Shown here: positions 1-4,183 of the stretch, one piece after another | Position numbering within the stretch: the stretch's first letter is position 1 | Layout: each line of letters begins with the position of its first letter | Origin: Chrysiogenales bacterium | GTDB taxonomy: Bacteria > Acidobacteriota > Aminicenantia > UBA2199 | Assembly (NCBI GenBank): GCA_004525465.1 | Contig: SPCN01000154.1 | Span: forward strand, 1 to 5,831 | DNA: 5,831 nucleotides | Direction of reading: 5' to 3' | The notes under the pieces: generated by a model | Databases searched by the model: none | Told to the model about the DNA's origin: nothing | What the model saw: only the letters and a program-made list of their open reading frames with translations | Program-made: the position numbers and the translations under genes

Positions 1-441
1 GGATTTGTCGGGGCAGCCGATATCGTCATTGCCTCGGACAATGCGAGCTTCAGTTTATCCGAGGTGAAAATCGGAGTTGTTCCCGCCTGTATTTCGCCTT
101 ACCTGGTGAAGCGGGTCGGGGAAGGGGTATTAAAAGAATTATTTATAACCGGAATGAGGTTCGCTGCGGACAAAGCCCTGGACATCAAGTTGATTAATTA
201 CAAAGTCGGGCATGAGCAGTTGTTGGAATTTGCCATGGAAAAAGCCAAGGAATTGTGTTTATGCGGCCCCAAGGCCATAGCGGTATGTAAGCAGTTATTT
301 GTGGAGGTTCCCGGGATGGACTTAATGACTGCTTATAATCATACGGCTGATGTGATAGCGAAGATGAGAATATCGCCGGAAGCGCAGGAGGGGATGAAGG
401 CGTTTCTTGAAAAGCGCGCGCCGGCCTGGCAGGAAAAATAA
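1..441 (+). CDS. Crotonase-family enoyl-CoA hydratase, C-terminal part (methylglutaconyl-CoA hydratase-like), 5' truncated
   Basis: The frame is open from base 1 and ends at TAA 439-441, giving the last 146 residues of a protein whose family is usually about 260 long. The GTG at 64 is an internal Val codon, not a start. The visible part begins in the active-site region (ADIVIAS, then FSLSEVKIGVVPA) and ends with the family's usual tail (EGMKAFLEKRAPAW). Glu21 of the fragment (codon 61-63) aligns with the second catalytic Glu (Glu164 of rat enoyl-CoA hydratase). By my hand alignment the first Glu (Glu144) position is Gly1, as I recall for the LiuC/AtuE branch; VVPACISPYLVKRVG also fits that branch. 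Members hydrate 3-methylglutaconyl-CoA or related branched enoyl-CoAs in leucine or terpene breakdown in the cytoplasm. Family assignment is firm, substrate is not; the upstream partners lie outside the window. Confidence 0.88.
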   Translation, partial: GFVGAADIVIASDNASFSLSEVKIGVVPACISPYLVKRVGEGVLKELFITGMRFAADKALDIKLINYKVGHEQLLEFAMEKAKELCLCGPKAIAVCKQLFVEVPGMDLMTAYNHTADVIAKMRISPEAQEGMKAFLEKRAPAWQEK

Positions 442-478
442 AGGACCGTCCCCTACTCCCCTTGACTTCATATAGCCA
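442..478. other. Convergent intergenic gap with GGGGACGGTCC motif
   Basis: Thirty-seven bases separate the ends of the hydratase and the PLP enzyme. On the minus strand they hold a G-rich GGGGACGGTCC stretch, followed by TTTATTTTT that runs into the hydratase stop region. The GGAC-G-GTCC palindrome is too short to be a convincing terminator. G-rich motifs of this general look occur as dispersed REP-like elements in some bacteria, but one copy here proves nothing. Confidence 0.3.
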
Positions 479-1660
479 TCAAACAATTTTTAGTGCTTGA
501 TCTAAATCTTCAATAATATCTTGGACATCCTCGATGCCTACGGATAATCTAACCAGGTCATCAGTAATTCCGGCTTTTACTTTTTCCTCTTTATTTACAG
601 AAGCATGAGTCATTGAGGCAGGGTGTTGGATGAGCGTTTCCACCCCGCCCAGTGATACGGCCAAGGTTGCCAAATGAACACTGTCCATTAGTTTTCGCCC
701 GGCTTCCAGACCGCCTTTTACACCGAAACTGATCATCGAACCGGATCCGCTCATTTGTTTTTTTGCTAATTCAAATTGAGGATGAGATGCGAGTCCGGGA
801 TAGCGAATCCAGGCGATCTTAGGATGACTTTCCAAAAAGTGAGCGACCTTAATAGCGTTTTCTTGATTGCGTTCTACACGAAGAACCAGGGTTTTTAATC
901 CGCGCAGAACCAGATAGGCTTGATGCGGGTCCATATTGCAGCCCATGTAAACCATCGCATGACGGATCTTTTCATATAAGTCTTTGTCTTTAGTAATGAT
1001 AATTCCGCCAACGATATCCGCATGACCATTAATAAATTTTGTGACAGAATGCAGGACTACATCCGCACCCAGATCCAATGGCTTTTGCAAATACGGGGTG
1101 GCAAATGTATTGTCAACAACCAAAACCAAATTGTGTTTTTTTGCGATCTCGGCACATGCTTTGATATCACTAATATCCATAGTCGGATTTGATGGTGTTT
1201 CAATATAAAGAACTTTTGTATTTTTCTTTATTGCTGACAAGATAGCATTCATGTCAGCGGTATTTACAAAATCAGCTTCAACACCAAAGCGTGAAAAATC
1301 CTTTTCCAGTACAACTCTTGCCGGACCATAAACAGAAGCCGTGCTGATAATATGGCTTCCGGCTGCCAATTGCGCCATGTAAACACTTGTTATCGCGGCC
1401 ATCCCGGAGCTTGTGGCGATTCCATCATAACCATTTTCCAACTCAGCAATATTATTTTCGAGGGCGCGGATTGTCGGATTGGCGATTCTCGTATAAATGT
1501 AGCCAGCGCTTGCACCGGAAAAACAATCTGCACCGTGCTGGGCATTCTTGAATTTAAATGTAGAAGTTTGATAAATAGGAACAGTAGCGCTCCCGAATTG
1601 ATCTTCAAATTCTCCACTGTGAATCAGTTTGGTGTTAAATCCCATGTTCTTTGTTTTCAT
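479..1660 (-). CDS. PLP-dependent trans-sulfuration enzyme, methionine gamma-lyase / cystathionine lyase type
   Basis: This 393-residue protein is full length for the Cys/Met metabolism PLP family (fold type I, cytoplasmic homotetramers). Visible motifs are Tyr56-x-Arg58 (phosphate contacts from the neighbouring subunit), Tyr111, VVDNTFATPY with Asp183 at the pyridine nitrogen, HSVTKF with the Schiff-base Lys208, and Arg371 in LVRLSVGIED for the substrate carboxylate. Val335 in AVSLGG replaces the Glu typical of cystathionine gamma-lyase and gamma-synthase and matches methionine gamma-lyase. However, the hallmark lyase Cys (Cys116 in the Pseudomonas putida enzyme) is Pro113. Methionine gamma-lyase (methionine to methanethiol, ammonia and 2-oxobutyrate) is my first guess; O-acylhomoserine sulfhydrylase or a broad lyase remain possible. 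The start has a good AAGGAAG site (1665-1671) and lies 31 nt after the flavoenzyme, so an operon is likely. The gene is strikingly AT-rich next to its partner. Confidence 0.88.
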   Translation of the reverse strand: MKTKNMGFNTKLIHSGEFEDQFGSATVPIYQTSTFKFKNAQHGADCFSGASAGYIYTRIANPTIRALENNIAELENGYDGIATSSGMAAITSVYMAQLAAGSHIISTASVYGPARVVLEKDFSRFGVEADFVNTADMNAILSAIKKNTKVLYIETPSNPTMDISDIKACAEIAKKHNLVLVVDNTFATPYLQKPLDLGADVVLHSVTKFINGHADIVGGIIITKDKDLYEKIRHAMVYMGCNMDPHQAYLVLRGLKTLVLRVERNQENAIKVAHFLESHPKIAWIRYPGLASHPQFELAKKQMSGSGSMISFGVKGGLEAGRKLMDSVHLATLAVSLGGVETLIQHPASMTHASVNKEEKVKAGITDDLVRLSVGIEDVQDIIEDLDQALKIV

Positions 1661-1691
1661 GTTTCTTCCTTATTTGCATAAATTTTTTGGT

Positions 1692-2699
1692 TCACAAACC
1701 CAGGTCGTTGAATGTCGCTTCTGCATCCCGAATCAATGTGGTTACTATCTCTCTGACCGGCTTGGTGTCACAGATCAGCCCCACGCTCTGGCCGGCCATC
1801 AATGAACCGTTTTCCACATCGCCTTCCTGAACGGCGCGGCGCAGGGCGCCGACCCAGTATTTTTCAACCTCGAACTGGGCCTGAACTCGATTGATCTCCT
1901 TGCGGCCAAGCTTTTGGATCAGTTCCAGCTGCAGCCGGCCGAATTCCTCGCTGCCCTTGTTTTTCAGGGCGCGCACGGCCACTACCGGCAATTCCGAACT
2001 ATATTGCGGCGTGGCGAAAGCTTCCCGGGCCCGCGCCCTGCAGAACCTCTCCTTGAACTTGGGGTGGGCCGGGCTCTCCTCGGCCATGGCGAAAATTGTG
2101 CCCATCTGGACGCCGGCCGCTCCCATCAACAACAGGTGGGCTATCATCTTCCCCGTGGCAATGCCGCCGGCAACAAAAACCGGCAACTGCGGGTAATTGA
2201 ACAACACCTGCTGGATCAAAACTATAGTGGAAACATGGCCGATGTGACCGCCGGCTTCACTCCCTTCCAGGATCAAGGCGTCGGCTCCATAAGCGATCAT
2301 GCGTTCAGCGATGGAATCGTTGGAAGCAAAGCATAGCACTTTGGCCCCGCTTTCCTTGGCTGTCTTCACCTCTTCCTGGCGCGGAAAACTGCCGGCAAAA
2401 ACGATATATGGCACTCCCCAGTCGGCCAATTTCTTTAAATGAGTCAGATAATTAGGAGCGATGGTGATCAGATTAACGGCGAAATGACAGCCCCCTTTTT
2501 GAAGAGCTTTCACTTCCTGTTCCAGAATGTCGGCCGGCATGTTGCCGGCGGCCAGCACGCCGAACGCTCCGGCCGCGCCCACGGCTTCGACCAGCTCTGC
2601 GCTGCTTATCCAGGTCATGGCGCCGGCGATCAGGGGATATTGCACTTGCAGAAAATCCCGGCCACGCTGCCAGTATTTTTCGTGTTTCTTGGCTATCAT
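1692..2699 (-). CDS. FMN-dependent nitronate monooxygenase / FabK-type enoyl reductase family protein
   Basis: A 335-residue TIM-barrel flavoprotein of the 2-nitropropane dioxygenase family. The first strand is YPLIAGAMTW (21-30). SEAGGHIG (147-154) carries His152, the catalytic His position in both FabK and nitronate monooxygenases. FMN-phosphate loops are AGGIATG (177-183) and GVQMGT (196-201). The C-terminal GDVENGSLMAGQSVGLI (293-309) closely follows the FabK pattern. The family either oxidises alkyl nitronates or reduces trans-2-enoyl-ACP (or enoyl-CoA) with NAD(P)H; sequence alone does not decide. With a hydratase nearby, an enoyl-thioester reductase is attractive but inferred. ATG 2699 is preceded by an in-frame stop only four codons upstream and has no Shine-Dalgarno site, and the promoter fits a leaderless message. 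It is the first gene of a probable two-gene operon with the PLP enzyme. Confidence 0.87.
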   Translation of the reverse strand: MIAKKHEKYWQRGRDFLQVQYPLIAGAMTWISSAELVEAVGAAGAFGVLAAGNMPADILEQEVKALQKGGCHFAVNLITIAPNYLTHLKKLADWGVPYIVFAGSFPRQEEVKTAKESGAKVLCFASNDSIAERMIAYGADALILEGSEAGGHIGHVSTIVLIQQVLFNYPQLPVFVAGGIATGKMIAHLLLMGAAGVQMGTIFAMAEESPAHPKFKERFCRARAREAFATPQYSSELPVVAVRALKNKGSEEFGRLQLELIQKLGRKEINRVQAQFEVEKYWVGALRRAVQEGDVENGSLMAGQSVGLICDTKPVREIVTTLIRDAEATFNDLGL

Positions 2700-2705
2700 A
2701 GGAGC

Positions 2706-2734
2706 ATTTTAGCACAGACGAGCCATGAAACCAA
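2706..2734 (-). promoter_or_regulatory. Sigma70-like extended -10 promoter, predicted leaderless start
   Basis: Read on the minus strand: TTGGTT (2734-2729), a 17-nt spacer, then TGCTAAAAT (2714-2706), an extended -10 of the form TGn plus TAAAAT. Six bases follow before the ATG, so standard geometry puts +1 at 2699, the A of the start codon. The -35 is weak (3 of 6), as is usual for extended -10 promoters. Supported by geometry only. Confidence 0.5.
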
Positions 2735-2744
2735 GGAATATGAA

Positions 2745-2779
2745 CTCGGTTTACGGCCTACGGTACACGGTTGACGGTG
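2745..2779 (-). repeat. Degenerate heptanucleotide array, five CGG-core units
   Basis: Five consecutive 7-nt units each carry CGG at positions 3-5: CTCGGTT, TACGGCC, TACGGTA, CACGGTT, GACGGTG. On the minus strand a shifted register reads CAACCGT, GTACCGT, AGGCCGT, AAACCGA. This is the same layout as the NNACCCT array at 3246-3287, with G in place of C. A period of 7 is incompatible with coding. Confidence 0.6.
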
Positions 2780-2859
2780 GAATAGAAGACAATAGAAAAA
2801 GACCTAATATCAAATCAATTCCAGGTTCCTAATAAACTCCAAATTCCAATGACCAAAAC

Positions 2860-2885
2860 AGGGGATAGGGTATAGGGTAAGAATA
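2860..2885 (-). repeat. Heptanucleotide array (three AGGG units) and left arm of a 13-bp inverted repeat
   Basis: The units AGGGGAT, AGGGTAT and AGGGTAA have an exact 7-nt period; on the minus strand they read TTACCCT, ATACCCT, ATCCCCT. TAGGGTAAGAATA at 2873-2885 is the perfect reverse complement of TATTCTTACCCTA at 3241-3253, where the opposite-facing array begins. Confidence 0.6.
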
Positions 2886-2925
2886 AACGAGAAATCATAA
2901 TCGCTCTCCTCAAACTCACCCCCTA

Positions 2926-2950
2926 CCCCCTCTCTTGCGAAGAGAGGGGG
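2926..2950. repeat. Perfect 11-bp hairpin
   Basis: CCCCCTCTCTT (2926-2936), loop GCG, AAGAGAGGGGG (2940-2950): all 11 pairs match. No T-run follows on the plus strand, and none of note on the minus strand, so it is not an ordinary intrinsic terminator. It looks more like a dispersed palindromic element. Confidence 0.6.
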
Positions 2951-2968
2951 ATTCCCCATCTTCACTCC

Positions 2969-2990
2969 CCTTCTCTTCGGGATGAGAAGG
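2969..2990. repeat. Small hairpin
   Basis: CCTTCTC (2969-2975) pairs with GAGAAGG (2984-2990) across an 8-nt loop containing TTCGGG. It lies 18 bases after the 11-bp hairpin and has a similar pyrimidine/purine arm composition, which suggests a diverged second copy of the same kind of element. Confidence 0.45.
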
Positions 2991-3006
2991 TACGCATCGC
3001 ATGTCC

Positions 3007-3046
3007 GCATCGCTATACCGAGGCTCTGCGAGGTATAAAGCGATGC
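3007..3046. repeat. Long stem-loop with two-base bulge
   Basis: GCATCGC-TATACC (3007-3019) pairs with GGTATA (3032-3037) and GCGATGC (3040-3046). That makes 13 pairs interrupted only by a bulged AA at 3038-3039, with a 12-nt loop. An extra GCATCGC at 2994-3000 and an extra GCGATGC at 3086-3092 lie outside it and could pair as an outer stem, giving a nested structure. Confidence 0.6.
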
Positions 3047-3109
3047 CACTCCGCAAAGCGGAGCCGAGGCTTTGCGAGGCATCTGGCGATGCCATCCCGC
3101 AAAGCGGAA
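3018..3109. repeat. 46-bp tandem direct repeat, two copies
   Basis: Copy A is 3018-3063 and copy B is 3064-3109. They are exactly adjacent, of equal length, and match at 38 of 46 positions by hand count. Both open with CCGAGGCT, carry GCGATGCC in the middle and end in the palindromic CCGCAAAGCGG. Mismatches cluster at unit positions 17-22 and 32-33. Each unit contains a hairpin, so this resembles a REP/BIME-type palindromic element rather than a CRISPR, as no spacer separates the copies. Confidence 0.65.
3049..3063. repeat. Perfect hairpin at the end of repeat copy A
   Basis: CTCCGC, loop AAA, GCGGAG forms six perfect pairs. The equivalent in copy B (3095-3109) keeps the four inner pairs but loses one outer pair (C3096 against A3108). 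CGCAAAGC (3052-3059) can alternatively pair with GCTTTGCG (3069-3076) at the start of copy B. Confidence 0.5.
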
Positions 3110-3197
3110 GGCCGGGGGATGAGTTGGTTATTCGTGTAATCGTCGTTCATCTTCGTTTGGGTCATTTGCTCATTGGTGCTTGGGATTTTAAAGAACC

Positions 3198-3218
3198 GGG
3201 AGGGTTTAAAACCCTCCC
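3198..3218. repeat. Near-perfect palindrome GGGAGGGTTT / AAACCCTCCC
   Basis: Two 10-nt arms are separated by a single A. As RNA it would fold as about 8 pairs with a 5-nt TTAAA loop. It is followed by CTACG rather than a T-run, so it is not a typical terminator. It could be an operator-like site or another dispersed palindrome. Confidence 0.5.
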
Positions 3219-3245
3219 CTACGTTTGCTAATGGCTCGCCTATTC

Positions 3246-3287
3246 TTACCCTAAACCCTCAACCCTCTACCCTGAACCCTGTACCCT
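3246..3287 (+). repeat. Heptanucleotide array, six NWACCCT units
   Basis: Six units in exact 7-nt register: TTACCCT, AAACCCT, CAACCCT, CTACCCT, GAACCCT, GTACCCT. ACCCT is invariant, position 2 is always A or T, and position 1 varies. It looks like the telomere-type CCCTAAA repeat but is too degenerate and internal to be one. It has the same layout as the two arrays at 2745-2779 and 2860-2880 in opposite orientation, and it lies only 35 bases before the kinase -35 box. Confidence 0.7.
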
Positions 3288-3322
3288 ATGCTTGTGCCTT
3301 CCATTTTTTCCACAGCGTCTCC

Positions 3323-3351
3323 TTGAATTCTGCGCAAGAATGGAATATAAT
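3323..3351 (+). promoter_or_regulatory. Strong sigma70-like promoter for the kinase-ppdK operon
   Basis: TTGAAT (3323-3328), a 17-nt spacer, then a perfect TATAAT (3346-3351). +1 is expected near 3358, leaving a leader of about 17 nt that holds the AGGA ribosome-binding site (3366-3369), five bases before ATG 3375. Both boxes and the optimal spacing support it. Confidence 0.75.
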
Positions 3352-3374
3352 CAAGTATCCTCATCAGGAAATTC

Positions 3375-4172
3375 ATGAAAACAATTGAATTCAACTCCGA
3401 TGGCAAATCGACTGCATTTTCTCCCGATGAAATTCCTGCCGAAGAATTTCAGAAAAACGAGATCTTCAGGGAGATACTCCCCCTTGTTTTCCATAAAATG
3501 AAAAACAAGCTGACCCCGGTCCTTGGCTATGCCCAGATCCTGCAATCCCGTTCGAGCGATGAGTTTATCATCGAGCGGCTGCGCAAGATCGAAAAAAATG
3601 CGACCGAATTGACAGACGCCTTCAATATTTTAAAGGACTATTTCAAGGCCGAGCCTGCGCCCAAGCAGCCGGGGAACATCAATCTCATTCTGCAAGCCAT
3701 GGGCGCCCATTGGCAAAAAGTCGCCAATAGTGAACAGATCAGGATCGTGCTCGACCTGGACCCGAAGGCCCCTGTCCTGTGGCTCGACACCGCCCAATTG
3801 AAAATACTGCTGCTGAACATGGTGGACAACGCCGCCCAGGCCCTTAAAATTAAAGAGACGCGGGACAAAGAGATCAGACTGGCAACCCGCATGGAAGACA
3901 ATGCCTTGCAGCTGGTCATTCGCGACAACGGCCCCGGCTTAAGCGAAGAAGAGATCGACGAAATCTGGACGCCTTTCTATGCGAAATTCCCGGAACACGC
4001 CGGTCTGGGACTGGTGATCTGTGAAAAGGTTATCGCCAATCACGCGGCTGTCTGCCTGGTCTCATCATCATTGGGGGAATTCTGCCAATTCGAGATCAGT
4101 TTTCCCCTGCCGGAAAAACCGATAAAAAAGAAAAAAAAGAGCGCCGGGAAAAACCCCTGCTCCCAAGTATAA
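3375..4172 (+). CDS. Soluble orphan histidine-kinase-like protein (HisKA-like and HATPase_c)
   Basis: A 265-residue protein with no membrane segment, signal peptide or recognisable sensor domain. Residues about 32-95 form a HisKA-like helical hairpin with candidate phospho-acceptor His40 in HKMKNKLTPVLGY. The ATPase domain (about 100-246) has the N-box LLLNMVDNAAQAL (Asn148, Asn152), the G1 box DNGPGL (184-189), a short lid with WTPFY, and G2-like GLGL (210-213). Oddly, the acidic residue normally after the His and the Pro of the usual HExxNP pattern are both Lys (41 and 45). The first 30 residues and the Lys-rich tail (KPIKKKKKSAGK) are unassigned. No receiver partner is in view; the next gene, 11 nt on, is pyruvate phosphate dikinase. 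A local regulator of PPDK or carbon flux is possible but inferred. ATG 3375 is supported by its ribosome-binding site and promoter. Confidence 0.8.
   Translation: MKTIEFNSDGKSTAFSPDEIPAEEFQKNEIFREILPLVFHKMKNKLTPVLGYAQILQSRSSDEFIIERLRKIEKNATELTDAFNILKDYFKAEPAPKQPGNINLILQAMGAHWQKVANSEQIRIVLDLDPKAPVLWLDTAQLKILLLNMVDNAAQALKIKETRDKEIRLATRMEDNALQLVIRDNGPGLSEEEIDEIWTPFYAKFPEHAGLGLVICEKVIANHAAVCLVSSSLGEFCQFEISFPLPEKPIKKKKKSAGKNPCSQV
4133..4139 (+). other. Candidate -1 recoding site A_AAA_AAG
   Basis: The heptamer A_AAA_AAG sits in the kinase's own phase (codons AAA 4131, AAA 4134, AAG 4137) within an A8 run. It has the X_XXY_YYZ form used by E. coli dnaX. After a -1 shift the frame has no stop before ATG 4184 and is in phase with ppdK. 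A weak stem (GAGCG 4139-4143 with TGCTC 4158-4162, plus GGG/CCC) follows, but starts closer to the slip site than usual. Function is unproven. Confidence 0.3.
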
Positions 4173-4183
4173 AGGAGACAATC

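Larger units (their letters stand above)
2700..3374. other. Repeat-rich divergent intergenic region, no convincing gene
   Basis: The 675 bases between the divergently oriented flavoenzyme and kinase genes hold a promoter at each end. Between them lie heptanucleotide arrays, hairpins and a 46-bp tandem repeat, listed separately. Open frames here translate the repeats into low-complexity peptides, lack ribosome-binding sites and resemble no family I know. AATTCCA also recurs at 2817-2823 and 2842-2848. There is no tRNA, rRNA or transposase gene. Confidence 0.7.

Noticed and set aside
64..441. Independent short gene starting at GTG 64
   Set aside because: The same frame is open from base 1 with conserved crotonase active-site residues upstream of 64, so this is an internal Val codon of a truncated gene.
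426..470. Intrinsic terminator between the convergent genes
   Set aside because: The palindrome GGACGGTCC allows only about three pairs with a realistic loop. The T-rich stretch after it on the minus strand is suggestive but the stem is too weak to call.
1352..2336. Plus-strand open frames opposite the PLP enzyme and the flavoenzyme
   Set aside because: They are antisense shadows of two strongly supported genes, with no family resemblance.
2926..2950. Intrinsic terminator at the 11-bp hairpin
   Set aside because: No U-run follows in either direction and both flanking genes point away from it, so no transcript obviously ends here.
3018..3109. CRISPR array
   Set aside because: Only two copies, directly adjacent with no spacers, and no cas genes in view.
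3246..3287. Telomere or replication-origin repeat
   Set aside because: The units are degenerate, lie inside a bacterial operon context, and no DnaA boxes, dnaA/dnaN or rep gene is nearby.
2810..3388. Small open frames in the repeat-rich intergenic region
   Set aside because: They run through hairpins, the 46-bp repeat and heptad arrays (for example NPQPSTLNP), lack ribosome-binding sites and give low-complexity peptides.
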